A program made the translations under genes and the position numbers. Source: Streptomyces sp. NBC_01551 (GTDB lineage Bacteria; Actinomycetota; Actinomycetes; Streptomycetales; Streptomycetaceae). From it: a DNA stretch of 64,000 nucleotides. The DNA is taken from contig NZ_JAPEPX010000001.1 of assembly GCF_026339935.1 (NCBI RefSeq), forward strand, positions 4,025,501 to 4,089,500, in the 5' to 3' direction. The notes beneath the pieces are model-generated. The model was not told the DNA's origin and made no database searches. It saw nothing but the letters and a program-made list of their open reading frames with translations. How positions within the stretch are numbered: the first letter of the stretch is position 1; every line of letters begins with the position of its first letter. This document shows positions 8,747 to 17,219 of this stretch, piece after piece.

Positions 8747-10579
8747 GTGTCGGACAACACCGACGAGTACGCGTACGACTACGACGTGATCGTCATCGGA
8801 TCGGGCTTCGGAGGGTCGGTCTCGGCGCTGCGGCTCACCGAGAAGGGCTACCGGGTCGGCGTCCTGGAGGCAGGGCGCCGCTTCACCCGCGAGAGCCTGC
8901 CGAAGAACAGCTGGGACCTGCGCAACTACCTGTGGGCCCCGGCCCTCGGCCTGTACGGGATCCAGCGGATCCACCTGCTCGGCAACGTGATGGTGCTCGC
9001 GGGCGCCGGCGTGGGCGGCGGCTCGCTCAACTACGCCAACACCCTGTACGTGCCGCCCGCCGCCTTCTTCGAGGACCGGCAGTGGGCGGCCATCACCGAC
9101 TGGCGCGAGGAACTCGCCCCGTACTACGAGCAGGCCAAGCGGATGCTCGGCGTCCGGCTCAACCCGACGCTGACCCCGTCCGACGTCCACCTGAAGGCCG
9201 CCGCCGAGAAGATGGGCGTCGGGGACTCCTTCCACATGGCCCCGGTCGGCGTGTTCTTCGGGGACGGCCAGGACGGCCAGGACGGCCAGGACGGCGCGGG
9301 ACAGCCGAAGGTCCGGGCGGGCGAGGAGGTCCCCGACCCCTACTTCGGCGGCGCCGGGCCCGCGCGCAAGGCCTGCACCGAGTGCGGCGAGTGCATGACC
9401 GGCTGCCGGCACGGAGCGAAGAACACCCTGAACGAGAACTACCTGCACCTCGCCGAGCGGGCGGGCGCCGTCATCCACCCCATGACCACGGTCACCGCCC
9501 TGTCCGACCACCCGGACGGCGGCTACCGGGTCCGCACCGTCCCCACCGACCACCGCCGGTCCGGCAAGGCGAAGGTGCTGCGCGCCCGGTACGTGGTCCT
9601 CGCGGCCGGTACGTACGGCACCCAGACCCTCCTGCACACGATGAAGGACCGCGGCGAGCTGCCCCGCCTCTCCGGCCGGCTCGGCGAGCTCACCCGCACC
9701 AACTCGGAGGGCCTGGTCGGCGCGCAGACCGACGACCGCCGCTACCGCAGGCGGCACGGCGACGGCCCCGGCAAGGAGCGTCGGGCCGACTTCACCAAGG
9801 GCGTGGCGATCACCTCGTCCGTGCACCCCAACGCCGACACCCACATCGAGCCCGTCCGCTACGGCAAGGGCTCCAACGCCATGGGGTTCATGACGATCCT
9901 CCAGGTCCCCTACACCCGGCGCCGGGTCCGGGCCTGGTTCGCCCGGACCGCCACGCACCCGGTGCAGCTGATGCGCTCGCTGTCCAACCGGCGCTGGTCG
10001 GAGCGGACCATCATCGGCCTGGTCATGCAGTCGCTGGACAACTCGCTGACCACGTACCGCAAGCCGGGCGGCCTCGGGAAGGGCCTGCTCACCGCCCGCC
10101 AGGGCCACGGCGCCCCGAACCCGGTGCAGATCAAGGAGGCCACCGAGGCCGCCACGCTGCTGGCCGAGGAGATCAACGGCTTCCCGGGCAGCAACATCGG
10201 CGAGCTGATGGGCACCCCGCTGACGGCGCACTTCCTCGGCGGCTGCCCGATCGGCGCCTCGCCCGAGGAGGGCGTCGTGGACCCGTACCACCGGCTGTAC
10301 GGGCACCCGGGCATCTCGGTCGTGGACGGTTCGGCGGTCTCCGCGAACCTCGGGGTCAACCCGTCGCTGACGATCACGGCGCAGGCCGAGCGGGCCATGT
10401 CGTACTGGCCGAACAACGGCGAGCGGGACCCGCGGCCGGAGCAGGGCGGGGCCTACGTCCGCCTCGCGGCGGTGGAACCGGTCCGTCCGGCCGTCCCCAA
10501 GGAGGCGTTCGGCGCGCTGAGGCTGCCGTTCCTGGCGGTCCCGGAACTTCCCCCGCGGAAAACGGAAGCGGAGCTCTGA
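8747..10579 (+). CDS. GMC-family FAD oxidoreductase (cholesterol oxidase-like)
   Basis: This flavoprotein of 610 residues is related to cholesterol oxidases and other GMC alcohol oxidoreductases. It starts at GTG 8747, with GGGGAGG ending seven bases upstream, which excludes longer in-frame readings back into gabD2. It has the FAD-binding motif GSGFGG (18-23), the E41-AGRRF ribose-binding strand, and the C-terminal GCPIGASPEEGVVDP and NPSLTITAQAERA segments of the family. Residues 210-220 read CTECGECMTGC, a four-Cys motif seen in the bacterial cholesterol-oxidase-like branch. A short GQD repeat lies at about 9262-9298. No signal peptide is visible, so it is probably cytoplasmic. The electron acceptor and alcohol substrate are unknown; coupling to the upstream aldehyde dehydrogenase would make an alcohol-to-acid pair. 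Confidence 0.85.
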   Translation: MSDNTDEYAYDYDVIVIGSGFGGSVSALRLTEKGYRVGVLEAGRRFTRESLPKNSWDLRNYLWAPALGLYGIQRIHLLGNVMVLAGAGVGGGSLNYANTLYVPPAAFFEDRQWAAITDWREELAPYYEQAKRMLGVRLNPTLTPSDVHLKAAAEKMGVGDSFHMAPVGVFFGDGQDGQDGQDGAGQPKVRAGEEVPDPYFGGAGPARKACTECGECMTGCRHGAKNTLNENYLHLAERAGAVIHPMTTVTALSDHPDGGYRVRTVPTDHRRSGKAKVLRARYVVLAAGTYGTQTLLHTMKDRGELPRLSGRLGELTRTNSEGLVGAQTDDRRYRRRHGDGPGKERRADFTKGVAITSSVHPNADTHIEPVRYGKGSNAMGFMTILQVPYTRRRVRAWFARTATHPVQLMRSLSNRRWSERTIIGLVMQSLDNSLTTYRKPGGLGKGLLTARQGHGAPNPVQIKEATEAATLLAEEINGFPGSNIGELMGTPLTAHFLGGCPIGASPEEGVVDPYHRLYGHPGISVVDGSAVSANLGVNPSLTITAQAERAMSYWPNNGERDPRPEQGGAYVRLAAVEPVRPAVPKEAFGALRLPFLAVPELPPRKTEAEL

Positions 10580-10603
10580 GTGTGATGTCCGCCTGACATG
10601 ACG

Positions 10604-10646
10604 GCGGCGGGCACCGCGCTCCCCCTCCGAGCGCGGTGCCCGCCGC
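10604..10646 (+). terminator. Terminator hairpin after the GMC oxidoreductase
   Basis: A perfect 17-bp inverted repeat (10604-10620 with 10630-10646) has a 9-base loop and starts 25 bases after the stop codon. There is no U-run, as is usual in Streptomyces. Confidence 0.8.
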
Positions 10647-10767
10647 GATACTGATGTGACAGGCGGTCGCGGCGGAAGGTTGTACCGGAATCCGGTGAGC
10701 GGGGCTGTGGTGTCCGTCACACAGGGACAGGCGCAACTGCGATGCGTGTTCGAGGGTCAAGGGGGGC

Positions 10768-12429
10768 ATGAGAAAGCGCATCTCTTTGCTGGCCGCGAGC
10801 GGCCTGGTGGTACTGGGTCTGGCCACCGCCCCCGCGCACGCCGCGGACCCCGTCTTCACCCTCACAGGCCCGGCCGAGGCCGGTCTGCGTCCGCACCCCG
10901 GACCGAGCGGTGACGTACAGAAGACCACCGTCGAATTCCGTGTCGGCAACACCACCGGCACGGTCTTCGACAAGCGGAGCACCTTCACGATCGACCTGAG
11001 CGCCTTCAAGGGCATCGCCGACGTGACGCTCAACAAGGGCCGCAGCCAGGGCTGCACGCAGACCGCCACCGCGGTGACCTGCGTACGGGAAGGGCTCTAC
11101 CCGCGCGACAGCCTCGTCGCGACCCTGGAACTCGGCGCCGCCAAGGACAGCAAGCCCGGCACGAGCGCCGATCTGACCATGACCGGCAAGACCGAGGGCG
11201 CCACCTTCAAGCCGGCCACCACCAAGGTCAAGGTCGGCGGCCCCGACCTGGTGCTGGAGAAGGCCCCGCTCAAGGCGAGGATGAACCCGGGCGACACCCA
11301 GGGCCTGCCGATCGTCTTCGCCAACGCGGGCACCGAGTCCGTGAGCGCGGTGGCGCTGGAGATCGGCACCTCGCACGGCATGGAGCTGGTCGAGAAGTAC
11401 GACAACTGCTCCTACGACAAGACGTCCGACCGGACCACCACGGTGTGCGTCCTCGACGGGGAGTTCAAGCCGGGCGCGGTCTACGAGGTCTCCGGCCCGC
11501 TGACCCTCAAGGCCGCCCCGCACGCCTTCCGCGACGACGTCAGCTACGCCGTGTCCGCGGCCGGCAAGGAGTCGGCGGCCGGGCAGCAGCCGGGCAAGAA
11601 CACCGGCGGCAAGAAGCTGGCGGTGACGGAGCGGACGGCGGCCAAGGCGGCCCCGCGCCCGGGTACCGGCTCGGTCACCGGCGGGGGCGCCGACCTCGAC
11701 CCGAGCGACAACCGGCACGAGTTCGACTTCGAGGTGAAGAACACCGCCGACCTCGCGGCCGACGCCGTGTCCCTCAAGGGCAAGGCCGGCGACACCGTGA
11801 AGGCCGACCTCGGCTTCCGGAACAAGGGCCCGGCCTGGGTGTCCTACGCGCACGAAGGCACGGGCGTCGCCCGCACCGACATCGTGATCCCGAAGGGTGC
11901 GACGGTCACCAAGGTCCCCGCCGGCTGCGAGGGCGTCGAGGCCGACGGCACGGGCCGCAAGCAGAACACGGGCGCCCCGCGCTACTTCTGCTGGACGGAC
12001 TCCACCCTGGGCGAGCAGGAGAAGGTCTCGTACCCGTTCGAGCTGAGGATCGAGAAGGTCGTGGAGGACGCCAAGGGCTCCGTCACGGTCGACGGCCGGG
12101 CCCCCGGCGGCATCCAGGCGCAGGGCTGGGACCCGAACCGGGCCAACGACAAGGCCCTGTTCGTGATCAACGCCAAGGACGGCGGAGCCACGCCGAAGCC
12201 GACGGCCTCGACCGGCACCCCGAGCCCGAAGCCGAGCTCCTCGAAGAGCCCGTCCCCGTCCGCGTCGGCGAACACCGCCACCACCGGCGGTACGGGCGCC
12301 AAGGCCAACGGCAACCTGGCCTCGACCGGCAGCTCCGTCGGCCCGGTCGCCCTCGGCGCGGCCGTGCTGGTCGCCGCGGGCGGCCTGCTGTTCGTGGCGG
12401 CCCGCCGTCGCGGCACCGGGCGCGCGTAA
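10768..12429 (+). CDS. Secreted LAXTG-anchored surface protein
   Basis: This is a cell-wall-anchored protein of 553 residues with unknown function. It begins with a typical Sec signal peptide (MRKRISLLAASGLVVLG, cleavage expected after APAHA) and has a good ribosome binding site (AAGGGGGG). The mature part is a series of beta-rich, DUF11/CARDB-like segments, then a Thr/Ser/Pro/Lys linker. It ends with LASTG (517-521), a hydrophobic helix and RRRGTGRA, the class E sortase sorting signal LAXTG used in Streptomyces. The protein is therefore expected to be covalently linked to peptidoglycan by a housekeeping sortase encoded elsewhere. A long GC hairpin ends the gene, so it is monocistronic. It is not a chaplin: the length and composition do not fit. 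Confidence 0.85.
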   Translation: MRKRISLLAASGLVVLGLATAPAHAADPVFTLTGPAEAGLRPHPGPSGDVQKTTVEFRVGNTTGTVFDKRSTFTIDLSAFKGIADVTLNKGRSQGCTQTATAVTCVREGLYPRDSLVATLELGAAKDSKPGTSADLTMTGKTEGATFKPATTKVKVGGPDLVLEKAPLKARMNPGDTQGLPIVFANAGTESVSAVALEIGTSHGMELVEKYDNCSYDKTSDRTTTVCVLDGEFKPGAVYEVSGPLTLKAAPHAFRDDVSYAVSAAGKESAAGQQPGKNTGGKKLAVTERTAAKAAPRPGTGSVTGGGADLDPSDNRHEFDFEVKNTADLAADAVSLKGKAGDTVKADLGFRNKGPAWVSYAHEGTGVARTDIVIPKGATVTKVPAGCEGVEADGTGRKQNTGAPRYFCWTDSTLGEQEKVSYPFELRIEKVVEDAKGSVTVDGRAPGGIQAQGWDPNRANDKALFVINAKDGGATPKPTASTGTPSPKPSSSKSPSPSASANTATTGGTGAKANGNLASTGSSVGPVALGAAVLVAAGGLLFVAARRRGTGRA

Positions 12430-12450
12430 CGGCGTAGGGCAGCAGAAGAA

Positions 12451-12482
12451 CGGCCGGCCCGGGGCGTCCCCCGGGCCGGCCG
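12451..12482 (+). terminator. Terminator hairpin after the LAXTG protein gene
   Basis: A 14-bp perfect stem (12451-12464 with 12469-12482) with a 4-base loop is followed by TCCTTTAT, 22 bases after the stop. Confidence 0.85.
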
Positions 12483-12711
12483 TCCTTTATGGGGTGACCG
12501 GGCTGCTGTCCCCTGCCGTCCGGTCACGCGAGGGAGCGAGGTCCCACGACGCACGCCCCTCGGGCCGTCCGTCTCACCGCTCCCGCGCCAGCCACGCGTG
12601 GTGTTGCGGCCCCGCGCCTGGCTGGCGCGGACACCCGCATCAACGAAGGGCCGCCGAGGCCGGTCACGGTCCGGAAGAGTGACGAACGGCCGATCGCGGC
12701 GCGAGCGCGGT
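12483..12711. other. Intergenic stretch with a hairpin, no gene seen
   Basis: I see no credible coding region here. A perfect 12-bp inverted repeat (12583-12594 with 12619-12630, 24-base loop) may act as the terminator of the chorismate mutase gene, whose 3' end faces it, but the loop is long for that. Confidence 0.4.
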
Positions 12712-12972
12712 TCACACCCGGCCGCGGCACAGCTCCAGCAGCGTCATCGCCAGCGTGGTGCCGGGCTTGCCCAGGGCTTCGCTCCAATGCGAGAGCACCT
12801 CCATCTCGCGCGAGAGGTGCACCCGGCGGCCGCCGGAGGAGATCCGGGCCTCCTGGATGACCGTCGACACGGCCATCCGCTCCTGGATCAGGCCGATGAT
12901 GCGGTCGTCGATCGCGTCGATGCGCTCGCGGGAACCGGCGATCAGCTGCTCGGGGGTGGTGGTGACGCTCAT
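12712..12972 (-). CDS. Chorismate mutase (AroQ class)
   Basis: This small all-helical enzyme of 86 residues is predicted to convert chorismate to prephenate, the branch-point step to Phe and Tyr, in the cytoplasm. The AroQ pattern is recognisable: SRERIDAIDDRIIGLIQERM for the first long helix, then ARISSGGRRVHLSREMEVL with the basic and acidic residues around the active site. It is a stand-alone domain with no dehydratase or dehydrogenase part and no signal peptide. CAGGAGAGACCC is a strong ribosome binding site just before ATG 12972. The transcript appears to begin far upstream at a short leader ORF and passes through a terminator hairpin (13029-13060), so expression is probably controlled by attenuation. 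It is divergent from guaA. Confidence 0.85.
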   Translation of the reverse strand: MSVTTTPEQLIAGSRERIDAIDDRIIGLIQERMAVSTVIQEARISSGGRRVHLSREMEVLSHWSEALGKPGTTLAMTLLELCRGRV

Positions 12973-13028
12973 GGGTCTCTCCTGTGGGTCGTGCCGACGG
13001 GGACCGGCCCGGCAGGAGCGGAAACGCG

Positions 13029-13060
13029 GAGCGCCCCGGTCCTGTCGGACCGGGGCGCTC
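13029..13060 (-). terminator. Predicted attenuator terminator in the chorismate mutase leader
   Basis: A perfect 14-bp stem (13029-13042 with 13047-13060) has a 4-base loop. It lies between the stop codon of the leader ORF (13087) and the structural gene start (12972), with nothing else for it to terminate on this strand. That position is what attenuation needs. Confidence 0.7.
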
Positions 13061-13086
13061 TGGGAAGTCAGTGGCTCAAGCGAGCA

Positions 13087-13155
13087 TCACGATGACCCAT
13101 GGCGACCGGACCGGCCGGTGCCATAGGTAAAGAGGAAGCTCAGCTGCTTGCGCAT
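13087..13155 (-). CDS. Predicted leader peptide of chorismate mutase (22 aa, Phe/Tyr sensing)
   Basis: A short ORF encodes 22 residues beginning MRKQLSFLFTYG. Codons 7, 9 and 11 are Phe (TTC), Phe (TTT) and Tyr (TAT); TTT and TAT are rare in genomes of this GC content, so ribosome slowing there would be sensitive to charged tRNA. The ATG lies seven bases after an AATAAT -10 box and has no Shine-Dalgarno sequence, so the message would be leaderless. A terminator hairpin follows, then chorismate mutase. Phe and Tyr are the end products of that enzyme. The GC-rich segment after the control codons contains a perfect palindrome (ACCGGCCGGT) and a CCGGTCC that could pair with GGACCGG in the terminator. 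The alternative structure has not been computed. Confidence 0.65.
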   Translation of the reverse strand: MRKQLSFLFTYGTGRSGRHGSS

Positions 13156-13162
13156 GGGACGG

Positions 13163-13192
13163 ATTATTACCCTCCGCGGCGCCCCCGGCCAA
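13163..13192 (-). promoter_or_regulatory. Promoter of the chorismate mutase leader transcript
   Basis: On the minus strand TTGGCC (13192-13187) and AATAAT (13168-13163) are separated by 18 bases. The -10 box is unusually AT-rich for this genome. Transcription would begin at or next to the leader ATG at 13155. Confidence 0.6.
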
Positions 13193-13235
13193 CCGGGTTC
13201 GGATGGTGAGACGAAGACGCCCACCCGGCCCCCGT

Positions 13236-13241
13236 TAGAAT
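13236..13241 (+). promoter_or_regulatory. Possible -10 box of guaA
   Basis: TAGAAT lies 39 bases before the guaA GTG, leaving room for a leader with the GGAAGG ribosome site at 13267-13272. I see no convincing -35 element. Confidence 0.4.
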
Positions 13242-13280
13242 CGACAAAACAACCCCCTCTTCCGCCGGAAGGCCTGCCCC

Positions 13281-14867
13281 GTGCCAGAAGCCACCTCCGC
13301 CACCCACGACAGCGCCCCGGACACGGTTCTCGTCGTCGACTTCGGCGCCCAGTACGCCCAGCTCATCGCCCGCCGCGTCCGCGAGGCACGGGTCTACAGC
13401 GAGATCGTGCCCAGCACCATGCCCGTGGCCGAGATGCTGGCCAAGAACCCCAAGGCGATCATCCTCTCCGGCGGCCCGTCCTCCGTGTACGAAGAGGGCG
13501 CCCCGCAGCTGGACCGTGCGATCTTCGAGGCCGGCGTCCCCGTCTTCGGCATGTGCTACGGCTTCCAGCTGATGGCGGTCACCCTCGGCGGCACCGTCGA
13601 CAACACCGGCGCCCGCGAGTACGGCCGCACCCCGCTGGCCGTCTCCAAGCCCGGCTCCACCCTGTTCGAGGGCACCCCCGAGAACCAGTCGGTGTGGATG
13701 TCCCACGGCGACGCCTGCTCCGCCGCACCCGAGGGCTTCACCGTCACCGCGTCGACCAACGTCGTCCCGGTCGCGGCCTTCGAGAACGACGAGAAGAAGC
13801 TGTACGGGGTCCAGTACCACCCCGAGGTCATGCACTCCACGCACGGCCAGCAGGTCCTGGAGCACTTCCTCTACCGCGGCGCCGGCCTCAAGCCGACCTG
13901 GACCACCGGCAACATCGTCGAGGAGCAGGTCGCGGCCATCCGCGAGCAGGTCGGCGACAAGCGCGCCATCTGCGGCCTCTCCGGCGGCGTGGACTCCGCG
14001 GTCGCCGCGGCCCTCGTCCAGAAGGCCATCGGCTCCCAGCTGACCTGCGTGTACGTCGACCACGGCCTGATGCGCAAGGGCGAGACCGAGCAGGTCGAGA
14101 AGGACTTCGTCGCCGCCACCGGCGTGCAGCTGAAGGTCGTCGACGCCCAGGAGCGCTTCCTGAACGCGCTCGCCGGCGTCTCCGACCCGGAGACCAAGCG
14201 GAAGATCATCGGCCGCGAGTTCATCCGCGTCTTCGAGCAGGCCCAGCTGGAGATCCTCCAGGAGGACGGCCCGGCGGTGGCCTTCCTCGTCCAGGGCACC
14301 CTGTACCCGGACGTCGTCGAGTCCGGCGGCGGCACCGGCACCGCGAACATCAAGTCCCACCACAACGTCGGCGGCCTCCCCGACGACATCGAGTTCGAGC
14401 TCGTCGAGCCGCTGCGCCAGCTGTTCAAGGACGAGGTCCGGATGGTCGGCCAGGAGCTCGGCCTGCCCGACGAGATCGTCCAGCGCCAGCCCTTCCCGGG
14501 CCCCGGCCTCGGCATCCGCATCGTCGGCGAGGTCACCAAGGAGCGCCTGGACCTGCTCCGCGAGGCCGACGCCATCGCCCGCCACGAGCTCACCGCGGCC
14601 GGCCTGGACCGCGAGATCTGGCAGTGCCCGGTCGTCCTGCTCGCGGACGTCCGCAGCGTCGGCGTCCAGGGCGACGGCCGCACCTACGGCCACCCGATCG
14701 TGCTGCGCCCCGTCTCGTCCGAGGACGCGATGACCGCCGACTGGACGCGCATGCCGTACGAGGTGCTCGCGCGGATCTCGACCCGCATCACCAACGAGGT
14801 GCCGGACGTGAACCGCGTGGTCCTGGACTGCACGAGCAAGCCGCCGGGCACCATCGAGTGGGAGTGA
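13281..14867 (+). CDS. guaA: GMP synthase (glutamine-hydrolysing)
   Basis: This enzyme converts XMP to GMP using ATP and glutamine, the last step of guanine nucleotide synthesis. It is 528 residues, close to the usual 520-525. The N-terminal class I glutamine amidotransferase has the nucleophile Cys92 (GMCYGFQL) with His180 and Glu182 (QYHPEV). The ATP-pyrophosphatase domain has the P-loop SGGVDS (234-239). The C-terminal dimerisation/XMP domain ends with the conserved [11 protein letters not shown] 13281 is the start, with GGAAGG nine bases upstream. The stop codon overlaps the first unit of a 14-bp tandem repeat. Confidence 0.98.
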   Translation: MPEATSATHDSAPDTVLVVDFGAQYAQLIARRVREARVYSEIVPSTMPVAEMLAKNPKAIILSGGPSSVYEEGAPQLDRAIFEAGVPVFGMCYGFQLMAVTLGGTVDNTGAREYGRTPLAVSKPGSTLFEGTPENQSVWMSHGDACSAAPEGFTVTASTNVVPVAAFENDEKKLYGVQYHPEVMHSTHGQQVLEHFLYRGAGLKPTWTTGNIVEEQVAAIREQVGDKRAICGLSGGVDSAVAAALVQKAIGSQLTCVYVDHGLMRKGETEQVEKDFVAATGVQLKVVDAQERFLNALAGVSDPETKRKIIGREFIRVFEQAQLEILQEDGPAVAFLVQGTLYPDVVESGGGTGTANIKSHHNVGGLPDDIEFELVEPLRQLFKDEVRMVGQELGLPDEIVQRQPFPGPGLGIRIVGEVTKERLDLLREADAIARHELTAAGLDREIWQCPVVLLADVRSVGVQGDGRTYGHPIVLRPVSSEDAMTADWTRMPYEVLARISTRITNEVPDVNRVVLDCTSKPPGTIEWE

Positions 14868-14955
14868 TCCCCCAGGGGTGATCCCCAGGAGGTGATCCCC
14901 CAGGGGTGATCCCCAGGAGGTGACCCCCAGGAGGTGACCCCCAGGGGGTGACCCC
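14864..14955 (+). repeat. 14-bp tandem repeat overlapping the guaA stop codon
   Basis: Six full units of 14 bases and one partial unit run head to tail. They alternate between GTGATCCCCCAGGG and GTGATCCCCAGGAG at first, then GTGACCCCCAGGAG forms. The first unit includes the TGA of guaA. Each unit can pair with neighbours (GGGGT with ATCCCC), so the transcript could fold in several registers. It lies between the gene and its terminator. Confidence 0.9.
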
Positions 14956-14971
14956 GCCCGCAGTGCGTGAC

Positions 14972-15004
14972 GAAGCCGCCGTCCCCTCCCGGGGCGGCGG
15001 CTTC
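14972..15004 (+). terminator. Terminator hairpin after guaA
   Basis: GAAGCCGCCG(T)CCCC pairs with GGGGCGGCGGCTTC with a single-base bulge and a 4-base loop, just after the tandem repeat. Confidence 0.75.
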
Positions 15005-15068
15005 GCCGCGTGTATGGCCTCTTCGCCCGGCCGCCGGTACCTTGCGCCGCGACCTTGAAGGAGGGCCC

Positions 15069-15842
15069 ATGGCCGAGCGACCCGTACCCGTGCCCGTGGA
15101 GCGGCTTGGCTTCGAGATGCCGCCGGTGTTCGCCACCGCCGCCGAGGAGCGCGCGGACCGCAAGGAGCGGCTGGCCGGGGCGCTGCGGCTGCTGGGGCGC
15201 CTCGGGTACGAGGACGGGGTCGCCGGGCACGTCAGCGCGCGGGACCCGGAGTTCGAGGACTGCTACTGGGTGAACCCCTTCGGGCGGTCCTTCGCCGGCC
15301 TGACCCCCGGGGACCTGCTGCTCGTCGACGGGGACGGGCGGGTGCTCCAGGGGGAGCGCCGGGTCAACGAGCTGGCCTTCGCCGTGCACGCGGCCGTGCA
15401 CCGGGAGCGCCCCTCGGTCGTGGCGGTGGTGCGCACGCAGGCCCCGTACGGCAGCGCGCTGGCCGCCCTCGGCGACCTGCTGGCCCCCGTCACCCACGAG
15501 GCCTGCGCCTTCTACGAGGACCACGCCCTGCTGGACGCGTACACGGGCCCCGAGGACGCCCGCGCGATCGGCCGCGCCCTCGGCCCGTACAAGGCGCTGA
15601 TCCTGCGCCACCACGGGCTGCTGACCGTCGGGGACTCGGTGGACGCCGCCACCTGGTGGTTCATCGCGGCGGAGCGGGCGGCCCGGGTGCAGCTGACCGC
15701 CCGCGCGGCCGGGAAACCGCAGCTCATCGACCACCGGGCGGCGCTCGCCACCCGCGAGCGGTTCGGCTCGGACCTGGCGGCCTGGGTGAACTACCAGCCC
15801 CTGCGCCAGAGCGTCGCCGCGGAGGTGGCGTCAACATCATGA
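15069..15842 (+). CDS. Class II aldolase/adducin-like protein with an altered metal site
   Basis: The protein (257 residues) has the class II aldolase/adducin fold: GYEDGVAGHVSARDP near the N terminus, VNPFGRSFAGLTPGDLLLVD, and LRHHGLLTVGDSVDAA. ATG 15069 is the start, with AAGGAGGG four bases upstream; a longer in-frame reading into the guaA terminator is not credible. In active aldolases two zinc ligands come from an HTH motif before a Pro-Tyr; here the same place reads VVRTQAPYG, so both histidines are missing while the later HH is kept. That argues against normal metal-dependent aldolase activity. The substrate and role are unknown. It has no signal peptide and appears monocistronic. Confidence 0.8.
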   Translation: MAERPVPVPVERLGFEMPPVFATAAEERADRKERLAGALRLLGRLGYEDGVAGHVSARDPEFEDCYWVNPFGRSFAGLTPGDLLLVDGDGRVLQGERRVNELAFAVHAAVHRERPSVVAVVRTQAPYGSALAALGDLLAPVTHEACAFYEDHALLDAYTGPEDARAIGRALGPYKALILRHHGLLTVGDSVDAATWWFIAAERAARVQLTARAAGKPQLIDHRAALATRERFGSDLAAWVNYQPLRQSVAAEVASTS

Positions 15843-15944
15843 ACCGTTAATCACCTGCTCTGACATCGTGCGCAATCCGGAGCACTGCCGCAGTGGTGCA
15901 CAATTCGCTGGCATTGCACCGTAGTTCAGAGAGGCGGCACGCAC

Positions 15945-17201
15945 GTGGCTGTCCAAGAGATGTCCCGGGGTACCCATACCGCCGCTTGCGCCTGTGAGGA
16001 GTGCACGCGCGAGAGCCACCGTCGCGCGGTGGCCGCCTTCCTGGAGAAGCGCGACGAGTTCGCCGCCGGGCAGGGGCTGCCCGCCGCCGTCGCCCACTCG
16101 CTCGGCGCGTCCCGTCAATGGGTCTCCGACGAGCTGACCCTGTCCGCCCGCAACGTCGCCGACCGGGGGCGGGAGGCCGGCACCTCCTGGCTGTACCTGT
16201 TCTCCCGGCGGGCCGTGCTCGCCGTGTGGATCGCCGCCGGGGTCCTGCTGGTGGTGCAGGTGGGCACCGCGCTCGGCACCGGCTGGTCCACCGCCCGCAC
16301 CGCAGGGCTGCTCGCCGCCCTGGTGCTGGCCGGGCTGCTCACGGTCGCCGCCCGGGCCCAGTCGCTGCGCGGCGGGCTGCTCGCGCCGCTGGTCGGCGAG
16401 GACAACCGGCTGTCCACCTCGAAGGCGGTGCCCAGCGCCTGGCTCGTCCTGACGGCGTTCGCCACGCTGCTGCCCGCCCTGCGGCTGGCCGCGTCCTCGG
16501 CGGGACCCGAACGGCAGGCGCTGTACCAGGGCTTCGCGCTCGGGCGGGCGCTGCCGCTGCTGGCGGTGCTCGCGCTGACCTCGGCGGTGGCGGTGCTGGT
16601 GCGCCGGGTGGTCTCCGTACGGATCGTGAGCCAGAAGCTGCAGAAGCTGCCCGCGGACCGCCCGGCCGGCGCGGACCTGCTGACGGACGACGCCGGGCGC
16701 GGGAGCTTCCCAGACGCGCAGTACGTCCTGGTCTCCACCGTCGTCCTGGCCTACGCGGCGGTGTCGCTGGCCCGGTTCCCGGACCGGCTGCCGCAGCTGC
16801 CGTGGGCGCTGGCGATGCTGGTGGCGCTGTCGGCGGCGGTCTACCTGGCGGCCAAGTACGCGGAGGGCAGCCGTCCGTTGGTGCTGTCGGTGGTGCGCAG
16901 ACGGGAGCCCGGGGACCTGGACGCGGCCGTCCGCCCCGGGGACGACATCGAGATCCGGGGCGTGGGCTTCGTGCCGCCCGGGGCGCAGACGCCGGAGATG
17001 CTCGCCCGGCTGGTGGTCCGGATCGGGGCCGTCCACGTGCACGTGCCGCTGGTTCCGGTGGCCGGCGGGTTCGCCAACCCCTCGGACGCGGTGCTGACCG
17101 TACCGGTCCCGGCGGAAGTGGAACCGGGCCGCGTGGAGATCCAGGTGGTCACCGCCGCCGGAGTGGAATCCAACCGCTGCACCATCGACGTGGCGGAGTG
17201 A
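15945..17201 (+). CDS. Membrane protein with a C-terminal Ig-like (IPT/TIG-like) domain
   Basis: I do not recognise this 418-residue protein. It starts at GTG 15945; ATG 15960 (MSRGTHTAACACEEC) is an alternative. The first 90 residues are cytoplasmic-looking and contain a CACEEC motif that could bind a metal. About six hydrophobic helices follow from residue 90 to 310. The last 100 residues (DIEIRGVGF ... ANPSDAVLTVPVPAEV ... GVESNRCTIDVAE) read like an IPT/TIG beta-sandwich domain, of the kind used for binding at the cell surface. The DoxX gene begins 19 bases later, so the two may be co-expressed. Confidence 0.6.
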   Translation: MAVQEMSRGTHTAACACEECTRESHRRAVAAFLEKRDEFAAGQGLPAAVAHSLGASRQWVSDELTLSARNVADRGREAGTSWLYLFSRRAVLAVWIAAGVLLVVQVGTALGTGWSTARTAGLLAALVLAGLLTVAARAQSLRGGLLAPLVGEDNRLSTSKAVPSAWLVLTAFATLLPALRLAASSAGPERQALYQGFALGRALPLLAVLALTSAVAVLVRRVVSVRIVSQKLQKLPADRPAGADLLTDDAGRGSFPDAQYVLVSTVVLAYAAVSLARFPDRLPQLPWALAMLVALSAAVYLAAKYAEGSRPLVLSVVRRREPGDLDAAVRPGDDIEIRGVGFVPPGAQTPEMLARLVVRIGAVHVHVPLVPVAGGFANPSDAVLTVPVPAEVEPGRVEIQVVTAAGVESNRCTIDVAE

Positions 17202-17219
17202 ACGGGGTACACATGTCCC

